A DNA stretch of 29,706 bases from Moraxella equi (GCF_002027555.1 NZ_MXAP01000066.1:1-29706); one strand, 5' to 3'. Counted from the stretch's first letter, positions 23,463 to 29,706 are shown. Numbers and translations are program-made. Notes: a model not told the origin generated them from the sequence alone.

Positions 23463-24766
23463 TAAAGACCCTGCCCTACAATAGATAAAGCTTTGATATA
23501 AGCAAATAAAATAACAACAATTTTAAATAATGCAAAAGCCTCACAAAAAATATGCAAAGGAAATTCTAAAGATTGATTTCCAGACACAAAAGGCATGTTA
23601 AATGATATCCTTGGATTGGGTGGGCAGGTCTTGGGCAAAGTAATGTAAGACTTTTCGGCAAGCGGTCTAAAATCTATCTTGTTTTGATCATCATCGATGT
23701 CAATTTGTGTATCTGTATCTTTCTGGGCATCTTGCTTAGTCCACTCTATCCAATCGCATACAGGCTTTGCCCAATCGCAAAAGGCAGGGAGTTCAAAGGG
23801 CTTGGCATCCGTATTATCAGGCTCACGACCGATGGGGGCTACATCGGGGGGCATTGTTGGGCTGGGGTTATTAGACGGATTGGGGCTTGGATTCTCTGTC
23901 CCAATGGGGTTAACCTCAGGTGGTAGCGGTCTGTCCTGTGGATTGGTGGGCTTTGGCTGTGGCTGTGTTTCGGGGTTAGGGCTAGGCACGGGCTGTGGCT
24001 GTGTTTCAGGGCTTGGACTAGGCACTGGCACAGGCTTTGGCTGTGGCTGTGTTTCAGGGCTTGGACTAGGCACTGGCACAGGCTTTGGCTGTGGCTGTGT
24101 TTCAGGGCTTGGGTTAGGCTTGGTATCAAGGTCAGGCACAAGACAACGCACATGAACACCTACATGATAATCCGATTTGTGGACTCTTGGCTCTCCGTTG
24201 ATTATTCTTGTTACATCCCAAGGAGCAGTAGTATTTGAGGAATTGGACCAGTTTTTTGGTCTGCCATAACTGCCACCCTCATAAAGTTCTAGTGTTTGTT
24301 TCTCAATTTGGGCTAATCTCTTATATGTGTCGGAGTTAGCTGTAATGGTATAATCACCGTAAGCGTCTTTACGCTGACGAGACAATCCAGCATATTGAGT
24401 TAATGATAGCTTATCATCACCAAAACCGACTTCGCACGATATTTTGCGTTTGGGTCGATTATTGTCTGGGTCCATCACAAAATCAACAAGCTCACCAATG
24501 CCATATATCCCGATACCGATTGCAATATCAGCAGGGCTTGGTTTTAATTTGCCAATATTTTTTCTAATTTTGTCCCATTTAGAGGGCTTACCATAATCAA
24601 GTCTAGGACCATCCCTATCGGGTAATGGCTTGTCTAGTAAGTCTGATGGGATACCACCTGCAGGACTACCGCTAGATGGACTGGGAGACGGTGCAGACTT
24701 TGCGTGTGCTAGCGTACTTGCACATAGCAGAGCAAGCAGTGTGATGATTGAACGATTATAGTTCAT
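23462..24766 (-). CDS. TspB-like / adsorption (gIII-type) protein
   Basis: 434 residues with a signal peptide (MNYNRSIITLLALLCASTLA, cut after AHA), a globular N-terminal domain with paired Cys, a Pro-rich tandem repeat, a Cys-containing segment (FCDWAKPVCDWIEW) and a C-terminal membrane anchor (FKIVVILFAYIKALSIV). The position before gVI and zot and the anchor fit a pIII adsorption protein. The Pro-rich repeats and CDW motif resemble neisserial TspB, which is described as immunoglobulin-binding; that activity is not shown here. The ATG at 24766 has AGGA upstream; a TTG at 24772 is less likely. Confidence 0.82.
   Translation of the reverse strand: MNYNRSIITLLALLCASTLAHAKSAPSPSPSSGSPAGGIPSDLLDKPLPDRDGPRLDYGKPSKWDKIRKNIGKLKPSPADIAIGIGIYGIGELVDFVMDPDNNRPKRKISCEVGFGDDKLSLTQYAGLSRQRKDAYGDYTITANSDTYKRLAQIEKQTLELYEGGSYGRPKNWSNSSNTTAPWDVTRIINGEPRVHKSDYHVGVHVRCLVPDLDTKPNPSPETQPQPKPVPVPSPSPETQPQPKPVPVPSPSPETQPQPVPSPNPETQPQPKPTNPQDRPLPPEVNPIGTENPSPNPSNNPSPTMPPDVAPIGREPDNTDAKPFELPAFCDWAKPVCDWIEWTKQDAQKDTDTQIDIDDDQNKIDFRPLAEKSYITLPKTCPPNPRISFNMPFVSGNQSLEFPLHIFCEAFALFKIVVILFAYIKALSIVGQGL
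23950..24118. repeat. 48-bp tandem repeat in the TspB-like gene
   Basis: Each unit encodes SPSPETQPQPKPVPVP (16 residues). Units are near-identical at 23987-24034, 24035-24082 and 24083-24118 (partial), with a diverged unit from 23950. Copy number could change by slippage or recombination without breaking the frame. Confidence 0.9.
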
Positions 24767-24851
24767 AGCCAAATAATCCTGCTATGACGGCAATCCACAT
24801 AAGTAAAGCGGGGATATAGATGATGATAATGCGTAGTATAGTTGCGAGCAT
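24756..24851 (-). CDS. Tiny membrane protein, gVII/gIX candidate (31 residues)
   Basis: AAGGA lies seven bases before the ATG. The product begins MLATILRIIIIYIPALLMW and ends AGLFGYEL, a single membrane span. Ff phage pVII and pIX are 33 and 32 residues and cap the virion's first-out end. The stop overlaps the start of the TspB-like gene, suggesting coupled translation. Confidence 0.65.
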   Translation of the reverse strand: MLATILRIIIIYIPALLMWIAVIAGLFGYEL

Positions 24852-24860
24852 AAAAAATCC

Positions 24861-24932
24861 TTAATTAAATAAATCTCTAATTGCCAAACAAGTAATTAAA
24901 ATTATTAGTAGCCACAATAAATCATTAATCAT
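24861..24932 (-). CDS. Tiny membrane protein, gVII/gIX candidate (23 residues)
   Basis: MINDLLWLLIILITCLAIRD followed by LFN: one short membrane span. It starts four bases after the coat-gene terminator hairpin and ends nine bases before the next tiny gene. Together they resemble the gVII-gIX pair. It is the less certain of the two because its ribosome site lies inside the hairpin arm. Confidence 0.5.
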   Translation of the reverse strand: MINDLLWLLIILITCLAIRDLFN

Positions 24933-24935
24933 GAT

Positions 24936-24990
24936 AAAACGCCCTTTGTAGTCATATGGCGAAACGCCATATTGATACAAAGGGCGTTTT
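24936..24990 (-). terminator. Strong terminator after the major coat gene
   Basis: 15-bp perfect stem AAAACGCCCTTTGTA / TACAAAGGGCGTTTT, then a 3x3 internal loop and an inner ATATGGCG / CGCCATAT stem. Ff phages have their central terminator in the same place, downstream of gVIII. Confidence 0.9.
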
Positions 24991-25006
24991 TATCGCCTAA
25001 ATTATC

Positions 25007-25297
25007 TTAAAACGCACCACGAATATACTTAAATGCTTTAGCCGTCAATGCGACAGTTAAAACAGCCATTCCAACAGTTGCAATCGCTGCGATAATCACG
25101 GCAAAAGCTTTCATGAGGCTTGATACGTCGATGGTTAGTTCAGGGATGCCAGTATTTGCCATGGCAACATTGGCAGTGGCAACAGCAGGGATAACTACCA
25201 TTGCGGTTTTGGCTTTTTTGTCGTTAAATGTATCAACAACAAAAGCCTTTGACTTTTGGTAAAAAGTCGGATTATGAGCATACACAGAAGGTCTCAT
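25007..25297 (-). CDS. Major coat protein (gVIII-type)
   Basis: A 96-residue precursor: a basic N-region, a hydrophobic stretch (AMVVIPAVATANVAMA) and a signal-peptidase site after AMA at residue 47. The mature part has 49 residues: an acidic start (NTGIPELTIDVSS), one membrane span and a basic end (KAFKYIRGAF). This is the size and charge layout of Ff pVIII (50 residues). The ATG at 25297 has AAGGA ten bases upstream; the longer frame from 25363 is not needed. The terminator that follows would favour high coat expression. Confidence 0.9.
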   Translation of the reverse strand: MRPSVYAHNPTFYQKSKAFVVDTFNDKKAKTAMVVIPAVATANVAMANTGIPELTIDVSSLMKAFAVIIAAIATVGMAVLTVALTAKAFKYIRGAF

Positions 25298-25322
25298 AGT
25301 GATTTTTCCTTTTTTTGAGCGT

Positions 25323-25508
25323 TTATAGTTGTCTTCGCATGGTGCGAAAACCATAAACGACAAGATTTAACATAAAGGCATAAAAAATTATTATGCCAGC
25401 CAATTGGGGCGAGATATGCCCCAAATTCGTTTGTTGCCATGCAAGACAATCATTGCCTTGCGGTTGAACGCAAACATATGTTTTGGTATATATTTTTGTG
25501 TCGGACAT
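25323..25508 (-). CDS. Small phage membrane protein
   Basis: 61 residues: an N-terminal domain with two Cys (YVCVQPQGNDCLAWQQ) and a C-terminal span (LAGIIIFYAFMLNLVVYGF) ending in a basic tail (RTMRRQL). It starts on a TAATG overlap with the acidic protein gene and precedes the coat gene. It could be a minor coat or assembly protein. Confidence 0.7.
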   Translation of the reverse strand: MSDTKIYTKTYVCVQPQGNDCLAWQQTNLGHISPQLAGIIIFYAFMLNLVVYGFRTMRRQL

Positions 25509-25669
25509 TAAAAAGATAGCTCATCAAATTCATCTAATTCATCGTCCAAATCATTAGATTCATTTGATGACGAACCAAAAAAACCGTCGTCATCAAATAA
25601 GTAATCATAATCATCATAAAGATAATCTTTGGCTACTGATGAATCAGAATAAGGGTCATAATCGCACAT
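25508..25669 (-). CDS. Very acidic 53-residue phage protein
   Basis: The product starts MCDYDPYSDSS and has runs such as YLYDDYDYLFDDDGFF and LDDELDEFDE. About one third of residues are Asp or Glu, with many aromatics. GAG lies upstream of the ATG, which is two bases past the preceding stop, and the gene ends on the start of the next gene. The tight packing supports it as real. It could mimic DNA or bind the ssDNA-binding or Rep protein; that is speculation. Confidence 0.65.
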   Translation of the reverse strand: MCDYDPYSDSSVAKDYLYDDYDYLFDDDGFFGSSSNESNDLDDELDEFDELSF

Positions 25670-25671
25670 AA

Positions 25672-25893
25672 TTAAATCTCAAAAGGTAAATCATCAGATT
25701 GAGCGATGATTAATTTATCTTGTCTGTAAGATATATCATTGTACTTATAGACAAGATAACTACCGTCTTTAAAAGCCATGATGACATCATCACAAGCTAT
25801 CAAACGTAACAATCGCTTAATGTTGTTTGATATTGGCGTGTTGTCTGTTGCTAGACAAAGTGCGTCATGGGCTTTTGTCATGGTTTCGCTCAT
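25672..25893 (-). CDS. Small phage protein, unknown
   Basis: 73 residues from the ATG at 25893 (a TTG two codons earlier is possible). Soluble, with a helical N-terminal half (TKAHDALCLATDN) and a probable beta-rich second half (SYLVYKYNDISYRQDKLIIAQ). It is packed between the other early phage genes. No family was recognised. Confidence 0.6.
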   Translation of the reverse strand: MSETMTKAHDALCLATDNTPISNNIKRLLRLIACDDVIMAFKDGSYLVYKYNDISYRQDKLIIAQSDDLPFEI

Positions 25894-25914
25894 TCGCAAC
25901 CGCTACAACAACAA

Positions 25915-26037
25915 CTACAGAGCCGTCTTTGTCTTTGTCTGAATTTCTTTTTTTTTATCAATCCACTTATCAAGTGTATTGGAATACAAAACAATTCGAT
26001 TGAAATAATCAAGCTCATCTAATAAAAAACCTTTCAT
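25915..26037 (-). CDS. Small phage protein, unknown (40 residues)
   Basis: The product begins MKGFLLDELDYFNRIVLYSN and ends with a Lys/Thr-rich tail (DKKKEIQTKTKTAL). The frame crosses a run of nine A. The ribosome site is weak. It fills the gap between the ssDNA-binding protein gene and the next small gene. Confidence 0.45.
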   Translation of the reverse strand: MKGFLLDELDYFNRIVLYSNTLDKWIDKKKEIQTKTKTAL

Positions 26038-26089
26038 TTAATTAAACCGCCTTTTTAATGAGATATTGCCATTTTTAGTTATTTGTTCC

Positions 26090-26398
26090 TTAAACAGCCT
26101 TTTTCAAAACAACAATATCAGTAATTTCTCTAATGGTTTTGCCTTTGCCGTTTGTTGCTTCAATATATGAGACTTCGGCAAGTACATCGCCAGCAAAATC
26201 AGAGCCACCAAAGATTTTATCAAAGTCGTGCGAGCGGTCTTTTAACTTGTATTCAACGGTTGCAAAGCCTTTGCCACCGATTAGGGGCATTTTGCAATAG
26301 AATGTAATGCTGTCATAATCGACTTTTTGACCGTCATCATCTTTAAAAGTACCTTTTGAAGGTTTAGCACCTGTGATTAACATTTGGGTTTTGAACAT
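26090..26398 (-). CDS. Phage ssDNA-binding protein (gV-like)
   Basis: 102 residues, beta-rich with aromatic and basic residues (VDYDSITFYCKMPLIGGKGF, VEYKLKDRSHD), placed directly after Rep as gV is in many filamentous phages. The family coats the displaced single strand and switches replication toward packaging. The assignment rests on size, position and composition. Confidence 0.8.
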   Translation of the reverse strand: MFKTQMLITGAKPSKGTFKDDDGQKVDYDSITFYCKMPLIGGKGFATVEYKLKDRSHDFDKIFGGSDFAGDVLAEVSYIEATNGKGKTIREITDIVVLKKAV

Positions 26399-26408
26399 TT
26401 TTAAGCTC

Positions 26409-27668
26409 CTAAGCTACGTTTAACAAATAATGTGAGAATGTGTCGTAAAATTGGGTCGTTGGGTGTGTGTACGAATGCGGTAAGCGTGCGTTTAGGTCAA
26501 TATTGAGCAGGCGAATAATGGTCGTTTCTTTTGATTTACCGCCTAAGTTTTGAAGCATGGCACGGTTAAAACCTGCATCGCATAGGTTTTTGACATTTCT
26601 TTGAAATGTTCTCTCACTAGAAGTTTTTTTAACTTCGTAAAACCCCTGTGTTTTTAGCAGAATGTAGAAATTCCACGCATTGCGTGCTTTTGTGGTGCTG
26701 ATATTACCTGCTTTGGTTGGTTCGGACAGGCGTTTTAAAAGCAGGTCATAAACTTTTGTGTCATCGTCATAGGGCATTCGCATATCTTGTAGAGCTTGCA
26801 TAAATGTTTCCGTCTTTTGTTTAAAAAGCTGTTCATAAATAGACTTGTTTTGTAGCTGATAAACGAGAAATGCCCACAAGTTTGTTGGTAAGTTGTTTTC
26901 AGTGAGCATTCTCTTTTTGATGGTTGCTTCAAGTCTGATAGAACGATTAGCAAAGTTAATCACATCATCTGTGTAAACTTGTAAATTTCTTAGGGCTTTA
27001 ATGTCGCCCTTTTGAGCTTTGGCGGTCAATTCTTTAACGTGGTTATTGACTTCAATGCCCTTGCAATAAACCTTGAAGCCACCCACTTTTGAATTGACAG
27101 AACCAAAATACAAAGTATTGTATTCTAAGCGTTCGTTTGTGATTGACAGATTTTTCAATCTGCCCCATGAGACGTTACGCAGGTATTCTCTAATGCGTTC
27201 GGCGGTCTTTAACGATGGGGTTTGCATGGGCAAGGTAACATCAAACTTAGAAATATAAGCGTTTTTAAAGTCTAAGTATTTCAATAACTTAGGGTGAAAG
27301 TTGGCAAATGTGCCAAGCATTTCAAAAACACCAGTTATCATGTCTGTGTTGCCGTAGACATTATGACCCTGCAAAATCTTAGCAAGAGAGGCATTTAGAA
27401 TAATGTGGGGCATAGAGCGGTTAGACGTATCCATGATTTTGTAGCCGATACCGCTATGCGATGTGGGAATACTGTCATAGACATGAAAGTAATCAATACT
27501 GACCGTATGACCGTTTTTAACTACCACATTTTTAGCCCAAATGTTCAAAGATGGGTCAATTTGTGAGATGTCGAGCTTTAACTCCCAAACAGTCTTAGAA
27601 CCGTCTTTAAGACGGCAATACTCTTCCAAGAATGGAATATGTATTTGACCTGTATCGAGCATTAACAT
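26409..27668 (-). CDS. Phage replication initiator, gene II/X family
   Basis: 419 residues, the size of filamentous-phage gpII, which nicks the plus-strand origin and starts rolling-circle replication. The middle carries GGFKVYCKGIEV, a family-type YCKG segment, after a GRLKNLSITNERLEY region. The C-terminal part is helical and basic (ERTFQRNVKNLCDAGF). It starts ATG-TTA-ATG, so either Met1 or Met3 may be used. The promoter region holds two TTGTATACAA palindromes, so the gene is probably repressed in the prophage. Confidence 0.88.
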   Translation of the reverse strand: MLMLDTGQIHIPFLEEYCRLKDGSKTVWELKLDISQIDPSLNIWAKNVVVKNGHTVSIDYFHVYDSIPTSHSGIGYKIMDTSNRSMPHIILNASLAKILQGHNVYGNTDMITGVFEMLGTFANFHPKLLKYLDFKNAYISKFDVTLPMQTPSLKTAERIREYLRNVSWGRLKNLSITNERLEYNTLYFGSVNSKVGGFKVYCKGIEVNNHVKELTAKAQKGDIKALRNLQVYTDDVINFANRSIRLEATIKKRMLTENNLPTNLWAFLVYQLQNKSIYEQLFKQKTETFMQALQDMRMPYDDDTKVYDLLLKRLSEPTKAGNISTTKARNAWNFYILLKTQGFYEVKKTSSERTFQRNVKNLCDAGFNRAMLQNLGGKSKETTIIRLLNIDLNARLPHSYTHPTTQFYDTFSHYLLNVA

Positions 27669-27681
27669 ATATTACCTGAAA

Positions 27682-27718
27682 CTTGTATACAAGAAACAAT
27701 TTACTAGATTGTATACAA
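27682..27718. promoter_or_regulatory. Two palindromic operators between rep and the divergent operon
   Basis: CTTGTATACAAG (27682-27693) and TTGTATACAA (27709-27718) have centres 26 bp apart. They sit in the 128-base gap between the divergent starts. They are likely binding sites of the phage repressor. Confidence 0.75.
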
Positions 27719-27796
27719 GTAAAAATGTAAAATCAAGTAAAATTTTTGTAAACATGTAAAAATGTTTTAGATACGCATTTTTTTTGGAGGTAAACG

Positions 27797-27988
27797 ATGA
27801 TAACCATGTTTAGACTTAACCCCACCGAAGCCGAAAAGGTAAGAAAAACAGCCATAGAGGTTAATAAAAAAAGAATTGAGAATGGCATAGAGCCTGTCAA
27901 AGATAGTGAATTATTGCATGAAATCCTAGAAAAGGCGTTCAAAAAAATTGTTGTTACGAATAATGGACAGGTGAGTTTAGAACTATGA
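27797..27988 (+). CDS. Probable ribbon-helix-helix phage repressor
   Basis: 63 residues with a strong ribosome site (GGAGG at 27786-27790). The pattern is a short strand (MFRLNP) then two helices (EAEKVRKTAIEVNKK and DSELLHEILEKAFKKI), typical of Arc/CopG-type ribbon-helix-helix proteins. It is transcribed away from rep, like rstR in CTXphi, so it probably binds the nearby palindromes and keeps the prophage quiet. The fold call is by eye. Confidence 0.65.
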   Translation: MITMFRLNPTEAEKVRKTAIEVNKKRIENGIEPVKDSELLHEILEKAFKKIVVTNNGQVSLEL

Positions 27989-28296
27989 CGGCAGAACAGA
28001 ACGCAGACATATTTAAAGACACCGAAGTACATGTACTTAATGATTCAGAGATAGCACAACTGGAACAAGAGCTTAAACAAGCAAAAGAAAGCACCATGAC
28101 AGTGCAGGAAAAGAATGAGCAAGCATTACAGCAAATGCAAACACAGGCGGAGACAGAAATTCAACAAGGGCTAGGGAAAATCACGGGGCTTTATTGGCAA
28201 GGTGCGTTTATCATCATATTTTTGATGTTTGTAACAACAATCAGCAAAATTTTGATTAAAAAATTCATAAAAAAACTCAAAACGACCCAAAAATGA
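27985..28296 (+). CDS. Coiled-coil single-span membrane protein
   Basis: 103 residues: an acidic, Gln-rich coiled-coil region (IAQLEQELKQAKES, KNEQALQQMQTQAE), a membrane span (WQGAFIIIFLMFVTTISKIL) and a very basic tail (KKFIKKLKTTQK). It overlaps the repressor gene by four bases (ATGA), so both are expressed together in the prophage state. It could be a superinfection-exclusion or lysogenic-conversion protein; no family was recognised. Confidence 0.65.
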   Translation: MTAEQNADIFKDTEVHVLNDSEIAQLEQELKQAKESTMTVQEKNEQALQQMQTQAETEIQQGLGKITGLYWQGAFIIIFLMFVTTISKILIKKFIKKLKTTQK

Positions 28297-28618
28297 GACC
28301 AGAATCCACCCTATTTTGCCAAAAAACGACAAATTTGTCGCCTAAATCCACCACCACAGATGGTGGATTCGGCAGGGGTTGAGAGCGGGGAAGCTGTCGG
28401 ATTCTTTGAATTGGTACAATGAGAAGTTATCCACAATAACCGCCTAAACGACCGCCAACGGACTTTTAAAAAAGTAAACGTGCGATATGGGGTTCGCTTT
28501 ACTTTTTTAAGTCCGTAGGCGGTCAGGCGGTCAATGTGGATAACTTCGGGGGGGGGGTGCGGGGTGTGGAACTGGTGCAGAGTGTGAGAAGTGGGCGATT
28601 GGTGCTGATGAGCGTCGG
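28297..28618. other. Phage intergenic region: palindromes and probable origins
   Basis: No gene is seen. It holds, in order, a 14-bp perfect palindrome CGACAAATTTGTCG (28327-28340), a 9-bp stem AATCCACCA / TGGTGGATT (28345-28369), the 125-base hairpin listed separately, a run of ten G (28548-28557) and a G-rich stretch up to the right junction. Filamentous phages keep their plus and minus origins and packaging hairpin in such a region. Confidence 0.7.
28423..28547. repeat. 125-base imperfect palindrome with paired DnaA boxes
   Basis: The outer 13 bp are perfect: GAAGTTATCCACA (28423-28435) and TGTGGATAACTTC (28535-28547). Further in, ACCGCC twice pairs with GGCGGT twice, then ACGGACTT pairs with AAGTCCGT, and an AAAAAAGTAAA arm pairs with TTTACTTTTTT. 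Small bulges and a 19-base loop (28479-28497) complete it. TTATCCACA, a perfect DnaA box, is at 28427-28435 and its reverse complement at 28535-28543. In single-stranded phage DNA the two pair into one duplex box. Confidence 0.9.
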
Positions 28619-28647
28619 TTTTCGCATAACTTTTCATTATGTTAAAT
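28619..28647 (+). other. Right attachment junction (attR)
   Basis: XerC arm TTTTCGCATAA, 7-base centre CTTTTCA, XerD arm TTATGTTAAAT. The XerC arm equals the inverted phage copy at 21931-21941, so this half is phage-derived. The following AGCAAA is shared with the left junction. The 7-base centre is non-standard. Confidence 0.85.
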
Positions 28648-28678
28648 AGCAAATATCGCACCAAATCCAGTTAACCCT

Positions 28679-28713
28679 ATCCAAACACAGACATCCCCTG
28701 CCTGTGTTTGGAT
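28679..28713. terminator. Bidirectional hairpin downstream of the oxidase
   Basis: 12-bp stem ATCCAAACACAG / CTGTGTTTGGAT with an 11-base loop. It lies between attR and the end of the oxidase pseudogene. Confidence 0.7.
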
Positions 28714-28739
28714 TTTCCATAATAATTTATCATAATCCA

Positions 28740-29706
28740 TCATTCCCAAATCTTATCAGGGTTCATGATGTTGGGGTCAATGGCGGATTTGATGGCTTTC
28801 ATCACTGCCAAGGCACCGCCATGTTCTTTTGTCATATATTTACGTTTGCCTTGCCCCATGTCATGTTCGCCCGTGCAGGTGCCATCCATATCAATGGCAC
28901 GCTCAGCAAGACGTGATAGGATTTCTTTGGCGTGTACAGCCAACAAAATTGAATTTTACTACGGAAACCGTGGTACTTTTTCATTTTGTAGAGTGTACCA
29001 CTTCACGCTCATCATCCATGTCCACCAATAACAGTACATGAAAATTGCCATTGCCCACAGGCCCTGACATGCCACGTATCTCTATGTCCTTGACCGTCTC
29101 GGTCACACACTCAGCAAGGCGTGAAATCGGCACGCACGCATCGGTAGATAGCCCGCTGGCAGTCGACGTAAAGCATGGCTGGCATGATAAGCGTTGTGGT
29201 GTGCCGTCCAGAGCTGTTTATGTTTGCCCTCATCCGCATCCCACGCAAAATCCTGACCGTCAAAGTCGGCAATGATACCTCTAAACAGCTGTGCCTGTTT
29301 TGTGTTGCGTCCAGCAGTTCAATGCGAGCAATCGGCAAGCACATTTGTATCGTCGCCATCACCGCCTGACACGCCCTATCCACATCGGGAAAATGACAAA
29401 TGCCACCGCCGACACACTCAGGCAAGCCCAACAGCTTGACCGTAATCTCAGTCACTATCCGGAATCGATGATGAGCCGTGTTAAATCATAGCCTGTCGAT
29501 GATTTTTTGGCACGGCTGGCAGTGCGGATAATCTCGCCATCAGGCATGACTACTTCAAGCGATAATACCATATCTTTCATCATGCCATATCGCACGGCAT
29601 TGGTGTCACTGGCACGAGTCGCCACCATCCCACCAAGCGTGGCATTCGCCCCAGGGTCGATGGGGAAAAACAGCCCTGCGTCTTTTAGAACCTGTTCACA
29701 ATCAAA
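28740..29706 (-). pseudogene. FAD-linked oxidase (D-lactate dehydrogenase / GlcD type), decayed and cut by the window edge
   Basis: Pieces of one protein lie in several frames. From the edge inward: [20 protein letters not shown] and [10 protein letters not shown] (FAD-binding domain), ending [11 protein letters not shown] before a stop. Then comes [15 protein letters not shown] through RIELLDA, then DFDGQDFAWDADEGK with QLWTAHHNAYHASHAL, then LSTDACVPISRLAECV and GNGNFHVLLLVDMDD. The C-terminal part is MDGTCTGEHDMGQGKRKYM. Small deletions join most pieces. Before the last piece there are about 58 extra bases (28940-28997). The order matches glycolate/D-lactate oxidoreductases. It is not functional. 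Confidence 0.88.

Larger units (their letters stand above)
21834..28647 (-). mobile_element. Filamentous (Inovirus-type) prophage integrated at dif
   Basis: About 6.8 kb bounded by two dif-like sites in the same orientation. It holds a complete filamentous-phage order on the minus strand: Rep, ssDNA-binding protein, small proteins, coat, terminator, tiny membrane proteins, adsorption protein, gVI-like, Zot/gI. No integrase or transposase gene is present, as expected for phages that borrow host XerCD. All its genes are open, so it may be able to replicate. Confidence 0.93.

Noticed and set aside
23950..24118. Possible CRISPR array
   Set aside because: The repeats are contiguous, coding and lack unique spacers; no cas genes are near.
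23697..24155. Gly/Cys-rich open frame antisense to the TspB-like repeats
   Set aside because: It is the complement of the tandem repeat; its repetitive composition has no independent support and no ribosome site.
28704..29491. Several plus-strand frames opposite the oxidase
   Set aside because: The minus strand clearly encodes a known family in pieces; the plus-strand products are unlike any protein I know.

Overview
The window looks like a Moraxellaceae chromosome, most likely Moraxella. The evidence is moderate AT-richness, a UmuD-type protease-repressor with an N-terminal extension, an HTH-AlaA fusion, and a filamentous prophage carrying a TspB-like protein, a family known from Neisseria and Moraxella. 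It contains a canonical dif site (21834-21861), so it lies in the replication terminus. The species call is inference.

Layout. 1-870: a frameshifted lipoprotein gene. 869-3145: nrdA, with a tandem pair of NrdR-box-like palindromes upstream. 3596-10105: an extended version of the E. coli ynbABCD lipid cluster in two convergent units: ynbD-ynbB on the + strand, and ynbA-ynbC-patatin-SDR on the - strand. ynbC and the SDR are frameshifted. 10363-14675: a - strand set with a DUF2057 protein, hda, a frameshifted SulP transporter and an AI-2E/PerM-family membrane protein. 14982-16351: a terminator, tRNA-Asp and tRNA-Val behind a consensus promoter, then gpx and msrB (peroxide and methionine-sulfoxide defence). 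16475-18382: a small membrane protein and an HTH-alanine aminotransferase fusion. 18451-19722: an atypical NRAMP-family transporter. 20052-21278: a small membrane protein and the UmuD-like protein. 21380-21834: an odd segment bounded by an inverted part-copy of dif. 21834-28647: the prophage. 28648-29706: a decayed FAD-linked oxidase.

The prophage (about 6.8 kb, Inovirus type) is intact. Its - strand holds Rep (gII/X family), ssDNA-binding protein, several tiny proteins, major coat, terminator, two tiny membrane proteins (gVII/gIX candidates), TspB-like adsorption protein, gVI-like DUF2523 protein and Zot/gI. A divergent + strand pair (probable ribbon-helix-helix repressor and a coiled-coil membrane protein) is separated from rep by two TTGTATACAA palindromes. 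The junctions fit XerCD integration at dif: the left one carries the host XerC arm, and the right one carries a different XerC arm that is repeated, inverted, inside the phage. Left-end phage DNA can fold into a long hairpin that pairs two dif-like sites, as in the CTXphi attP. In the phage intergenic region a 125-base imperfect palindrome has a perfect DnaA box at each foot. Folded as single-stranded DNA, the two boxes pair to form one duplex DnaA box, the layout expected of a DnaA-dependent (ABC primosome) complementary-strand origin. This is the most novel signal in the window.

Five chromosomal genes carry frameshifts (lipoprotein, SDR, ynbC, SulP, oxidase), while nrdA, hda, alaA and every phage gene are open. 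This suggests real decay or phase switching of dispensable genes, although assembly indels cannot be excluded from the sequence alone.
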